This document shows positions 16,210-24,180 of a stretch of DNA of 64,000 nt, piece by piece. Below the pieces are notes generated by a model. That model was not told where the DNA came from, made no database searches, and saw nothing but the letters and a program-made list of their open reading frames with translations. Where the stretch lies: positions 1 through 64,000 of the forward strand of contig JAFUAB010000001.1 of assembly GCA_017460885.1 (NCBI GenBank), read 5' to 3'. Position 1 is the first letter of the stretch. Every line of letters starts with the position of its first letter. Source of the stretch: Lachnospiraceae bacterium (GTDB lineage Bacteria; Bacillota; Clostridia; Lachnospirales; Lachnospiraceae). The translations under genes were made by a program, and so were the position numbers.

Positions 16210-17208
16210 ATGGAAGTTGTGCTGATACCCGCATACAAGCCGGATAACAGACTGACCGAACTTGTGGAGGGTCTTATAAAGGATCCTACGATAGGGGTTC
16301 TTGTTGTGGACGACGGCTCGGGGCCGGAATATGAGGATATTTTCGGCAGACTTGCGGGAAAGGCGGTCGTGATAGCCCATGAGGTCAACCTTGGCAAGGG
16401 AATGGCTCTTCGCACCGGGCTGTCAGAGGTTATAAGGCATTATCCGGAGTGTACATGTGTGATATTTGCGGATTCCGACGGGCAGCATCCGGTTCCGGAT
16501 ATACTTGCGATCAGGGATAAGTGTCTTAAGGAGGACTCCTTTATCCTTACGACCAGGATCTTCGGTAAGATGCCTTTTCGATCGAGGATAGGCAACAGCT
16601 TTATACGGCTGATGTATGCTGTTTTAAATCATCAGTATTACAGCGATAATCAATGCGGTCTCAGGGCTTTTCCGGTTTCCATGACGGAAATGATGATGGA
16701 AGTTCCGGGCGACCGTTATGAATATGAGATGGCTATGCTCATCCGTGCCGAAAAGACGGGGGTGCGCATAGTCCCTTTTTATCGTGAGGCGGTTTATATG
16801 GAAGACAATGCTTCGTCCCATTTCAGACCGGTGGCCGATTCCGTGAGGGTCGTGGGACGTATGAGCATGTCGGAGCTGCCCTCAATTGTGGGAGCTGTGA
16901 TCAGAATGATCACGATGATCATGATACCCTACAGCGGTGTAAAGGCGGTGATCGTTTATGCCGTCGCGGGACTTATTAGCGGGATACTTACGACTCTGAT
17001 GTACTCGCTGATATACATACAGTCCGGCTACCGGGATGCCGGCAGGGAGATCTGCTGGCGAGTGATCACCGATATCATTACGGCTGCTGCGGCCTTCGGG
17101 CTGTCCTCGCTGACGGGAATGCACAGGATGGCGGCTTTTTTGATCGCTGTAACAGTGTTCTGGCTGGTCAAATACCGGATCCTGAAGCTGCTGTCGGCAG
17201 GAAAGTGA
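16210..17208 (+). CDS. GT2 glycosyltransferase fused to GtrA-like membrane domain
   Basis: 332 aa. Residues 1-~220 are a DPM1/GT-A type glycosyltransferase with VVDDGSG and the DSDGQHP metal motif. The C-terminal ~110 residues contain about four hydrophobic helices resembling GtrA, which moves lipid-linked sugars across the membrane. I chose ATG 16210 because GGAGAAG lies just upstream and the strand-1 motif EVVLIPAYKP follows directly. It begins 5 nt after the PurF-like stop. Likely role: making or flipping a polyprenyl-phosphate sugar for envelope decoration; the sugar is unknown. Confidence 0.8.
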   Translation: MEVVLIPAYKPDNRLTELVEGLIKDPTIGVLVVDDGSGPEYEDIFGRLAGKAVVIAHEVNLGKGMALRTGLSEVIRHYPECTCVIFADSDGQHPVPDILAIRDKCLKEDSFILTTRIFGKMPFRSRIGNSFIRLMYAVLNHQYYSDNQCGLRAFPVSMTEMMMEVPGDRYEYEMAMLIRAEKTGVRIVPFYREAVYMEDNASSHFRPVADSVRVVGRMSMSELPSIVGAVIRMITMIMIPYSGVKAVIVYAVAGLISGILTTLMYSLIYIQSGYRDAGREICWRVITDIITAAAAFGLSSLTGMHRMAAFLIAVTVFWLVKYRILKLLSAGK

Positions 17209-17303
17209 AGGTAATGCATGAAGGAGCCGGGGAAACAGGGATAAGCGATGAATGAAAGAAGCCGGGAAGTGGCTTTGGGAAAAAGAAATGAAGAGGAAAA
17301 ACT

Positions 17304-18086
17304 ATGGTTTCTGATATTTTCTGGGGATTGATGATCCCCTTTATAGGCACATCGGCGGGAGCGGCCTGCGTGTTTTTTATGCAAAAGGAATTGTCCCGTA
17401 TGGTGCAGAGGGCGCTTACGGGGTTTGCCGGAGGCGTGATGGTTGCGGCTTCTATCTGGAGCCTGCTGATACCGGCCATGGAACAGTCGGAACCGATGGG
17501 AAAGATTTCGTTTATTCCGGCGGTAGTGGGCTTCTGGGGCGGTATACTGTTTCTGCTGCTGCTGGATGATGTGATACCGCATCTGCATATGAATGCGGAA
17601 AAAGCCGAGGGCCCCAAGAGCAAGCTGGCAAGGACCACCATGATGGTGCTGGCGGTGACTCTGCACAACATACCCGAGGGCATGGCGGTGGGAGTTGTAT
17701 ATGCCGGGTATCGTTCGGGTTCGGCTCTGATCACGGCCGGCGGAGCACTTGCACTGTCATTGGGGATCGCCATACAGAATTTCCCGGAGGGAGCCATCAT
17801 TTCAATGCCCCTTCATGCGCAGGGAAGAAGCAAGGCCAAGGCATTTGGGGACGGAGTTCTCTCCGGAGCGGTAGAGCCGGTTGCAGGACTGCTGACCATA
17901 CTTCTGGCGGGGTTTATTGTACCGGCGATGCCATATCTGCTCAGCTTTGCCGCCGGTGCGATGATATATGTGGTGGTCGAGGAGCTGATCCCGGAGATGT
18001 CTGAGGGCGAGCATTCCAATATCGGAGTAGTGATGTTCGCTGTGGGGTTTACGCTGATGATGACGCTGGATGTGGCGCTGGGGTGA
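17304..18086 (+). CDS. ZIP-family divalent metal transporter
   Basis: 260 aa, about eight hydrophobic helices. The two signature metal-site motifs are present: HNIPEGMAVG in helix IV and QNFPEGA in helix V, with His replaced by Gln in the second. A cytoplasmic loop carries HLHMN. GAGG lies ahead of the ATG. ZIP proteins move Zn2+ or similar ions into the cytoplasm. It sits between the glycosyltransferase and the second GTTTACATAA array. Metal specificity is not readable from sequence. Confidence 0.88.
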   Translation: MVSDIFWGLMIPFIGTSAGAACVFFMQKELSRMVQRALTGFAGGVMVAASIWSLLIPAMEQSEPMGKISFIPAVVGFWGGILFLLLLDDVIPHLHMNAEKAEGPKSKLARTTMMVLAVTLHNIPEGMAVGVVYAGYRSGSALITAGGALALSLGIAIQNFPEGAIISMPLHAQGRSKAKAFGDGVLSGAVEPVAGLLTILLAGFIVPAMPYLLSFAAGAMIYVVVEELIPEMSEGEHSNIGVVMFAVGFTLMMTLDVALG

Positions 18087-18129
18087 GAGTGTGATGGGAT
18101 TGAATGAGGTGAAATGAAACCGTGTTGAG

Positions 18130-18212
18130 TTATGTAAACCTCATACAGCGGATTGAGTGGTTTGAGTTATGTAAACTGATGTGACATTCGTGGTGAATTG
18201 AATTATGTAAAC
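18130..18212 (-). promoter_or_regulatory. Three inverted copies of the GTTTACATAA decamer
   Basis: Read on the plus strand as TTATGTAAAC at 18130-18139, 18167-18176 and 18203-18212, spaced 37 and 36 bp. Flanks are also shared: the first two read TGAGTTATGTAAAC, the third TGAATTATGTAAAC. They fill the gap before the Gfo/Idh gene and are in opposite orientation to the array at 14683-14774, so the two arrays bracket the PurF-like, GT2 and ZIP genes. The binding protein is unknown. Confidence 0.7.
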
Positions 18213-18231
18213 TGAGAGGAGGATATGCGAG

Positions 18232-19209
18232 ATGAAGTTGGCGATATTGGGAGCGGGCGGAATAGCTTCCACAATGGCGAATACGATCAGATATCTGGAT
18301 GAGGTGGAGTGCTATGCCATAGGCTCGCGCAATATAGACAAGGCTAAGGCTTTTGCGACAGAATACGGATTCGAGAAGGCTTACGGCTCGTATGAAGAGC
18401 TGTTGGATGATCCGGCAGTAGAGCTGGTGTATATAGCGTTGCCTCATTCACATCACCATGAATGGACTATCAAGGCTCTGAACGCAGGCAAGCATGTGCT
18501 GTGTGAAAAGGCTTTTGCGGTAAATGAAAAACAGGCGCGCGAGATGATCGAGCTGGCCGAAAAGAAGGGGCTTTTACTGACGGAGGCGATCTGGACCAGA
18601 TACATGCCCTCCAGAGAGATAATCATGCACATTATCGAAAAGGGAACCATTGGCCGCGTGAGGACAGTCTCGGCCAATCTGGGCTACAGGATAGACATGA
18701 ATGACCGTCTGGTCAATCCGGAGCTTGCGGGAGGCGCTCTCCTTGATCTGACCGTCTATCCGCTCAACTTCGCAAGTATGGTCTGGGGAGACGATATCCG
18801 CAGGATCTCGGCTTCCTGCGTTAAGACAAACACCGGAGTTGACGGACAGGATACCGTAATGATCGAGTATCAGGACGACCGTATGGCAAGTCTTTTTACA
18901 ACCATTTACACACTGACCAACCGTATGGGACTGATCTGCGGAACGGAAGGATATATCGAGGTTCAGAACATTAACAATCCCGAACAGATCCGTGTATATT
19001 CACCCGACAGGAACGGTCCGGCAATGATAGAGTGCATTGATGTGCCCGAACAGATCACAGGATATGAGTACGAGGTTCTTTCCAGTATAAAGGCTATCCG
19101 GGAGGGGAGGACGGAATGTCCTGAAATGCCTCATTCCCAGACGATCCAGATCATGTGCCAGATGGATGAGATAAGACGTCAGTTTGGGATCGTATATCCT
19201 TTTGAATAA
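18232..19209 (+). CDS. Gfo/Idh/MocA-family oxidoreductase
   Basis: 325 aa. The N-terminal NAD(P) Rossmann fold has GAGGIAS near residues 7-13. The family EKP-type motif appears as EKAFAVN near residue 88. A C-terminal alpha/beta sheet dimer domain follows. The family oxidises or reduces sugars, inositols and dihydrodiols; the substrate cannot be told here. AGAGGAGG precedes the ATG with a 9-nt spacer. It directly follows the three-copy decamer array and is followed by a terminator-like hairpin. Confidence 0.85.
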   Translation: MKLAILGAGGIASTMANTIRYLDEVECYAIGSRNIDKAKAFATEYGFEKAYGSYEELLDDPAVELVYIALPHSHHHEWTIKALNAGKHVLCEKAFAVNEKQAREMIELAEKKGLLLTEAIWTRYMPSREIIMHIIEKGTIGRVRTVSANLGYRIDMNDRLVNPELAGGALLDLTVYPLNFASMVWGDDIRRISASCVKTNTGVDGQDTVMIEYQDDRMASLFTTIYTLTNRMGLICGTEGYIEVQNINNPEQIRVYSPDRNGPAMIECIDVPEQITGYEYEVLSSIKAIREGRTECPEMPHSQTIQIMCQMDEIRRQFGIVYPFE

Positions 19210-19210
19210 G

Positions 19211-19241
19211 GAAAGGGGGCAGAACGACAGCCCCCTCTTTC
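19211..19241 (+). terminator. Terminator after the oxidoreductase gene
   Basis: GAAAGGGGGC pairs with GCCCCCTCTTTC across a 9-nt loop, two bases after the oxidoreductase stop. The tail is only weakly T-rich. It stands between convergent genes and may serve both. Confidence 0.6.
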
Positions 19242-19287
19242 TGAGATGATGAGATTTTTTGGAATCATTTATCACTTATCATCATAT

Positions 19288-19833
19288 TTATGAAACAAGT
19301 CCCGCCTTGAGAAGTGGTTTGCGTACTAACTTTCCCAATATGTTGGCGATCACGACCTTAGCCAGATCAATAGGGATAAACGGGATCACGCATACGCTGA
19401 GAGCATAACCGATCTCGCAGTCCATCTGGATAACGAACCATGCAGTTCCGAATACATAATCGACAGCAATACCGATGATCATGCCGATCACGGTCCATAT
19501 CAGATTTCCTTTGGTCTTTTCAAAGAAGAAACCGCTGATCAGTGCCAGAGGGATAAAACCGATCAGGTATCCGCCGGTAGGTCCTGCCAGCTTGGCAAGT
19601 CCGCCCTGATATCCGGAGAATACGGGCAGTCCGAAGGCACCCAGCAGCAGATAGATGCAGTAGCTGATCACGGCTCCCTTCATACCTACCAGATAAACCG
19701 ACAGGCAGATGATAAGTATTGTCAGCGATACGGGAATGGGGCCGATCGGGATCGATATCGGACCGAATATGCACAGCAGAGCCGCCACGATCGCATAGGT
19801 TGTCAGAGTGTAGATTTTTGTTTTGTTTTCCAT
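19288..19833 (-). CDS. bioY: Biotin ECF transporter S component BioY
   Basis: 181 aa, about six hydrophobic helices, with the family stretch GPTGGYLIGF near residues 87-96 and VGMKGAVISY earlier. BioY binds biotin in the membrane and works alone or with the shared EcfAAT module. The start at 19833 follows a GGAG site; a longer in-frame extension upstream has no membrane or family character. A BirA operator overlaps its promoter (19968-20021), which independently supports biotin as substrate. Confidence 0.92.
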   Translation of the reverse strand: MENKTKIYTLTTYAIVAALLCIFGPISIPIGPIPVSLTILIICLSVYLVGMKGAVISYCIYLLLGAFGLPVFSGYQGGLAKLAGPTGGYLIGFIPLALISGFFFEKTKGNLIWTVIGMIIGIAVDYVFGTAWFVIQMDCEIGYALSVCVIPFIPIDLAKVVIANILGKLVRKPLLKAGLVS

Positions 19834-19967
19834 GAGGAAGTCTCCTTTGATGTTTTTATGATCTGAAATGACGATCATACTGTCATTTCCCGAAACAGCT
19901 GCGTTCCGCCGCCTGATGCGTGAATTCATCGAAGAAATCCCGCGCCGGCTCCGCAACGCCGGGTGAT

Positions 19968-20021
19968 AATATAACATGAATAACCACAATTGTCAACCCG
20001 ACACATCCACACGGTTAACAA
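19968..20021 (-). promoter_or_regulatory. bioY promoter with BirA operator
   Basis: On the minus strand, TTGTTAACC (20021-20013), 14 bp, GGTTGACAA (19998-19990) matches the BirA box of Firmicutes. The second arm contains the -35 TTGACA (19996-19991), followed after 17 bp by -10 TATATT (19973-19968). Biotinyl-AMP-bound BirA would block the -35. No biotin synthesis genes are in the window. Confidence 0.85.
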
Positions 20022-20090
20022 TTCAAAAATGACACCCGGGGACGGGGCTCCGCTGAACGGAACCGATTATTACGGAGTGGTCGGGGAAGA

Positions 20091-21068
20091 ATGTATGGGG
20101 TTTTGAATGTGAAGCGAAATTCATTAAAAGACAACAATATCTGGAAAATAATACTTGCCGTATCACTTGGAATCGTATTTGTTATGGGACTTATCAGCAG
20201 CGCCCTTGAGATCGGGGAAAGGTTCGGCAGAGTTCATATCAGTCTGGAGATTCTTTTCTATGTCCTGATCGCAGTGGTGGTCATAGGAGGGATCGTTTAT
20301 CCTCTGGTCGGAGTTTTTTTCTCTCCGATATTTTCGTTGGAAAAGCTCCACAACGCCGACGGATCCGCCAGAAAGAAGTGGTGCAGGCTGCTTGTAAACA
20401 ATCTTTTGGAAAATGTCGAGCTTACCGACGAGGAACAGGAGCAGGTTAAGGGTTTTCTGAAGCTTGAGGACGAGACCGACGACAAACTGATCGAATTCTT
20501 TGACCGCAAGATCGCTCCACAGATCGATACAGAAATATATGATACAGCCAAAAAGATTTTTATCATCACAGCTGTATCCCAGAATTCGTTATACGATATG
20601 CTCGGTATGGCATCCGCAAACTTCACCCTTATCAAAAGGATCACGGAGATATGCGGCTTCCGGCCGAGTAATGCACAGGTGCTTAAGCTGTATATAAGGG
20701 TTCTTTCGATGACGCTTCTGGCCGGAAATCTGGAGGACATGAATATCGAAGAGCTTATTCCTCTGGCTACGGAGGGAGTGCTTGGCAAAACACTTGGTAT
20801 AGTCGCTGCCTCAGCGGCCCAGGGTACGATCAATGCCCTTACGTCGCTTCGCATTGCGGCTATCACCAAGAACTACCTGCTGAACGCCGATGTCTCACAG
20901 ACACGCAGGGAGCTCCGCAAAAAATCCTATGCTGAGGCTTTTGCCATACTCAAAAATATCCTGAAGCAGGGAATGAACGATAAGGTGAAGGATCCCGTAA
21001 GACACTTTTTCGACAGACACAAAAAGACGGCGGAAAAGGAACTGATTACCGAAAATGCGTCACAGTGA
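20091..21068 (+). CDS. DUF697 (YcjF-like) membrane protein
   Basis: 325 aa. Two hydrophobic helices lie near residues 18-36 and 50-75. The C-terminal half matches the DUF697 pattern: an alpha-helical stretch with LGMASANFTLIKRITEICGF and an Ala/Gly-rich LGIVAASAAQGTINALTSLR hairpin. The family is often linked to small GTPases, but none is adjacent here. The start is uncertain: ATG 20091 has a close GGGGA, and GTG 20109 is an alternative. Function unknown. Confidence 0.6.
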   Translation: MYGVLNVKRNSLKDNNIWKIILAVSLGIVFVMGLISSALEIGERFGRVHISLEILFYVLIAVVVIGGIVYPLVGVFFSPIFSLEKLHNADGSARKKWCRLLVNNLLENVELTDEEQEQVKGFLKLEDETDDKLIEFFDRKIAPQIDTEIYDTAKKIFIITAVSQNSLYDMLGMASANFTLIKRITEICGFRPSNAQVLKLYIRVLSMTLLAGNLEDMNIEELIPLATEGVLGKTLGIVAASAAQGTINALTSLRIAAITKNYLLNADVSQTRRELRKKSYAEAFAILKNILKQGMNDKVKDPVRHFFDRHKKTAEKELITENASQ

Positions 21069-21128
21069 CGGCCTGACGGATCCGCCCGATTGCTTCCGGT
21101 GGTTACAGAATGTATCTGCGTTTATTCA

Positions 21129-21183
21129 CTTGACGAGAGTAAAGTAAATGAGTATAATCAGAATATACTTTACTATCGTCAAG
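21129..21183 (+). promoter_or_regulatory. Promoter wrapped in an 18-bp inverted-repeat operator
   Basis: CTTGACGAGAGTAAAGTA (21129-21146) and TACTTTACTATCGTCAAG (21166-21183) are inverted repeats matching at 17 of 18 positions. The left arm contains a -35 TTGACG (21130-21135), and the -10 TATAAT (21153-21158) lies in the 19-bp spacer, 17 bp downstream. Binding to both arms would cover the whole promoter, as in self-repressed toxin-antitoxin operons. The presumed ligand is the HTH protein of the downstream gene pair. Confidence 0.8.
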
Positions 21184-21192
21184 TTAACGTGG

Positions 21193-21250
21193 CGCAGGAG
21201 TGGCTGAAATGCGGAAGTTAAGTCAGTGCGACGCAGGAGTGGCTGAAATG
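21193..21250 (+). repeat. Direct repeat duplicating a ribosome site and start codon
   Basis: CGCAGGAGTGGCTGAAATG occurs at 21193-21211 and again at 21232-21250, offset by 39 nt (13 codons). Each copy contains GGAG and an ATG 8 nt later, in the same frame, so the kinase gene has two near-identical start contexts. Confidence 0.85.
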
Positions 21251-22066
21251 AGGGATATATGCCATGAATTGAAAGATATGCGGTATTTAAACTGGGCTAA
21301 GACCAAGCATTCATCAGGAACAGCCGGGTCTTTTTTGAAATCATACGATGATACCGGATATATTAAAAAATATTACAAGCTTTCGGACTATGCGCCGGGC
21401 AAAGGGATAGTGGGTCACGAGTGTATCAATGAAATAATCGTACAGAGATTATTGGGATTATTGGGTATCGAACATCTGGAATACAGGCTTATTCATGCTA
21501 TTGTAACGATTGATGATGAAGAGCATGAGACCTGGCTGTGTGAGTCTGATGACTATAAGAATAAAGGTGAATCAAAACTGGCACTAGAAGATTTTTATGC
21601 TGCGTACAGAGTATCAGATGAAACACCTTTTGACTTTTGTGTACGAATGGGGTGGGGAGATATTATCTGCGATATGCTGGTATTGGATTATCTGATCCTT
21701 AATCGTGACAGGCACGGAGCCAACATCGAGGTCCTTCGGGACAGAAAAAGCAGAAAAAACAGACTGTCGCCTCTTTTTGACCACGGCCTGAGCTTGATGT
21801 GCCGGTGCCGTACCGAAGAAGATATTCTGAATTTCAATGTTATGGAAGATAAAAGGGTTCAATCTTTTATAGGTACAAACAGTGCGCTCGAGAATCTGAC
21901 GATCGTACCCAGGGATCATATCAGGAATTTGATAAATTCACATAAAATGACAGATAAAACCGAAGATGTTCTGTTGACGGGAATATCCGAGATCATGTCG
22001 GAAGCGTTCTGTCATAAAATCTGGGAAATGATATCCGGGAGGTGGAACTTCCTTGGCAGTATTTGA
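21209..22066 (+). CDS. HipA-like kinase-domain protein
   Basis: 285 aa from ATG 21209 (GGAG 8 nt upstream); ATG 21248 has a duplicated, equally good site. The catalytic core looks like HipA/PI4K-type kinases: LILNRDRHGAN gives the D-R-H-x-x-N loop (D170 and N175 counted from GTG 21200), and LFDHGLS supplies the metal-binding Asp (D194), like DFG. It is shorter than HipA (~440 aa) and lacks the HipA N-terminal subdomain. It overlaps the next gene by 14 nt. Role as toxin or regulatory kinase is inferred. Base composition is more AT-rich than neighbours, suggesting transfer. Confidence 0.72.
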   Translation: MRKLSQCDAGVAEMRDICHELKDMRYLNWAKTKHSSGTAGSFLKSYDDTGYIKKYYKLSDYAPGKGIVGHECINEIIVQRLLGLLGIEHLEYRLIHAIVTIDDEEHETWLCESDDYKNKGESKLALEDFYAAYRVSDETPFDFCVRMGWGDIICDMLVLDYLILNRDRHGANIEVLRDRKSRKNRLSPLFDHGLSLMCRCRTEEDILNFNVMEDKRVQSFIGTNSALENLTIVPRDHIRNLINSHKMTDKTEDVLLTGISEIMSEAFCHKIWEMISGRWNFLGSI

Positions 22067-22877
22067 AATAAGAGATGCAGCCGAAAAGACCGGTGATGAA
22101 GACTTTCTGACAGGTTTTTTGTTCTATTATGAAAAATCACGCCGGTTTTATGTTGAGCTTCTAAGTGAAAATGATGAGTGGTCCGCTCCGTTTATTTTTG
22201 CCAGAGGCGTTTCAAAAGGAATATTCAGCTTCGGACCGCCCTTGGCAGACAGTTTTGTCCGCCAAAGGATCATTCCGCATGACAGGCAGAATCTTGGCAG
22301 CATATTAAAGGTTAACAAACTTCGGGAATACGATGAATACAGATTGCTGCTGTTAAGTGAAGGAAGATGTTCGCAGGATGATCTTTATCTGAAAAAGACG
22401 GATACAGAACTGCTGCCAGAGGAAATATTACAGCGCCTTGGGCGTAAGGTGAAGGATGTAATCCCTATGGAAGGGCATAAACTGACGGTTTTCTTTAATG
22501 ACAAAACAGTCAGACTGTGTCATCTTGATGAATTGGTAAAGGGTAGAAGAGAGTTTGATAAAATTCTCTCAGACAGTGAGATATTTATGGCTGTCAAACT
22601 GTCACCCGGCGGAAACGGCATTGAATGGGGCACTGAAAGGATTCTATCTGCCGAAGAATTGCGTGAAAATGGCGCACCGACCGAGATCAGTTATGAGAGT
22701 CTGCTTTCATTTGTAAAATACAGACTTGCAGATACGACAGAGACTGCGGCATTAATAGACTGCAGCAGACAGTATATCGGACAATTGGTCAGGGAAGAGA
22801 GGCTTCATTCGGTAAGGGAAGGCTCGAACAACAACCTGTTTTTGAAGAGTGAGATTGAAGCTTCGTTCAGGGGATGA
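22053..22877 (+). CDS. DUF2442/HTH partner of the HipA-like kinase
   Basis: 274 aa, starting at TTG 22053 behind GGGAGGTGG (7-nt spacer), overlapping the kinase by 14 nt. Residues 1-~130 are an unassigned region. About 140-210 resembles DUF2442 (VFFNDKTVRLCHLDELVKG..IEWGTERILSAEEL). The last ~45 residues form an excisionase/MerR-like helix-turn-helix (ETAALIDCSRQYIGQLVREE). It is not a HipB/XRE antitoxin. It most likely binds the inverted repeat at 21129-21183 and may inhibit or be a substrate of the kinase; both are inferences. Confidence 0.6.
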   Translation: MAVFEIRDAAEKTGDEDFLTGFLFYYEKSRRFYVELLSENDEWSAPFIFARGVSKGIFSFGPPLADSFVRQRIIPHDRQNLGSILKVNKLREYDEYRLLLLSEGRCSQDDLYLKKTDTELLPEEILQRLGRKVKDVIPMEGHKLTVFFNDKTVRLCHLDELVKGRREFDKILSDSEIFMAVKLSPGGNGIEWGTERILSAEELRENGAPTEISYESLLSFVKYRLADTTETAALIDCSRQYIGQLVREERLHSVREGSNNNLFLKSEIEASFRG

Positions 22878-22986
22878 ACCACGGGGACGGAGTCTGAAGT
22901 GTTACGGAAGAGACCGTCGGATGAGAAGATCACATGACTCCCTGTAGCGACAACGTAATTTCCGTAGGAGTTATCACTGCAAACTA

Positions 22987-23029
22987 AGGAACTGTAGCGA
23001 AATGACTAAGTAATTCTGCTACAGTTCCT
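22987..23029. repeat. Hairpin AGGAACTGTAGC / GCTACAGTTCCT
   Basis: A perfect 12-bp stem (22987-22998 with 23018-23029) encloses 19 nt. The word AGGAACTGT or its complement also appears at 131-139 and just after the ABC exporter stop near 53439-53447, always intergenic, which suggests a dispersed element. Confidence 0.65.
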
Positions 23030-23141
23030 AATGTGTATTGGAGATATCGACTCTGACAGGTCCTTTTCTGATAATGAGGATGAATTTGATCAGAGATGTC
23101 GTATAAGTTGAGGTTTCCGGAGCCGGATCATTTCTAAATAA

Positions 23142-23238
23142 ATCCCCAGTTGCATAGTGCTGAAATCCCCAAAATAAGGGCTTTTGCTTAGCACGGAACT
23201 CGCATAATCACTGGGATCAACACTATGCAAATAGGGAT
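23142..23238. repeat. 97-bp element with 18-bp terminal inverted repeats
   Basis: ATCCCCAGTTGCATAGTG (23142-23159) and CACTATGCAAATAGGGAT (23221-23238) match at 16 of 18 positions. The size and ends look MITE-like. It lies just upstream of a broken Rpn-type transposase. Confidence 0.6.
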
Positions 23239-23318
23239 TCTGCCATAATTCTGCTCATCCGATTGACAATCACCACTGCTTGATTTATTGTAAAACCAAC
23301 AGATACAAGGAGTTTTGC

Positions 23319-23985
23319 ATGCGCAAAGAGACTGCACAAAGCATCATCGCAGCCGGCGAGATCGGAGCCAAATACGATAGTGTCGCCAAGAATCTGTGGC
23401 ATGTATCCTATGATCAAGAGGGGCATATATTACGCGGCCCGGGAGATAAGCTCGCAGCTTAACTACGTTACGGAGCAAACCAACTATAGTGACGTATCGA
23501 AGGTCATAAGCATCTGGATCATCAATGACGATTCAATTTCGCTGGATCTCCAGAATACGGCCACAAGGTATTACTTCACAAAGGAAGACTTCATCGGAGT
23601 TACTGATGAACCGAGGGAGGATTATGACCTGCTTGAAGTGATCATGATCCGCCGCGGTGAACGTAAAGAGATAACGGACACGATATTTAAATATCTGCAG
23701 AGCGTATATGAAGCAAACCTGAAAGAAATAGACAAGTATACTCCGGCAAGTTCTAATCCGGAGATTGTTAAGGAGGTGGAATCCATGCCCAGTATGAGCC
23801 AGGTAATCTATAATAGAGGACTAACAGAAGGAATATCTCAGGGAATATCTCAAGGCAGAGAAGAGGGGCAAAACCAGCTTATTGAGGCATTTAACCGCCT
23901 ACAAAAAGGAGAGAGCCGCGAAGACATCATCAAATCGGGGATTGATGAGCATACGGTTGATCTGGCTATGACCCTTCGCAAATGA
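23319..23985 (+). pseudogene. Rpn/PD-(D/E)XK-family transposase, internally deleted
   Basis: The start (ATG 23319, AAGGA upstream) encodes MRKETAQSIIAAGEIGAKYD.., the usual N-terminus of Lachnospiraceae Rpn-family recombination-promoting nucleases. After ~25 residues the family sequence stops and resumes in another frame at KRGIYYAAREISSQL (about 23413 on), which normally lies ~80-100 residues later, so the PD-(D/E)XK core is lost. The C-terminal part, including the Gln/Gly-rich GISQGISQGREEG tail, stays open to 23985. Deletion plus frame change make it a remnant. Confidence 0.75.
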
Positions 23986-24019
23986 ATAATGGCTTTTGAA
24001 CAAGCATAATTATTACATG

Positions 24020-24051
24020 CGGCGGGGTTATGATCACCCCGCCTTTAATTT
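24020..24051 (+). terminator. Intrinsic terminator after the Rpn remnant
   Basis: GGCGGGGT (24021-24028) pairs with ACCCCGCC (24036-24043) across a 7-nt loop, followed by TTTAATTT. Confidence 0.8.
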
Positions 24052-24180
24052 CAGAATATACGCCGTCCCATACCTGGACGCGATATGCAGTGCCAGATGA
24101 CTGTTGTTGACCGGCTCGAGGAATTTGCAGAACCAGACGATCTGGTCAGGGATGGAGCGGTCTTCGCGGTAGATGTATAT
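24034..24180 (-). pseudogene. Possible C-terminal gene remnant
   Basis: The minus strand is open for about 60 codons and reads as plausible protein, ending ASRYGTAYILKLKAG before TGA at 24036-24034. No ATG start exists; upstream it runs into the 200-bp palindrome and a stop. I do not recognise the family. It may be the end of a gene destroyed by the palindrome's arrival, or chance. Confidence 0.25.

Larger units (their letters stand above)
22878..23318. other. 441-nt accessory intergenic region
   Basis: No gene is supported. It holds a CGGGGACGG motif (22882-22890), a 12-bp-stem hairpin (22987-23029), and a longer inverted repeat (23142-23238) that ends 80 nt before the degenerate transposase. 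Confidence 0.65.

Noticed and set aside
20091-21068. GTPase partner for the DUF697 protein
   Set aside because: No P-loop GTPase gene was found on either strand nearby.
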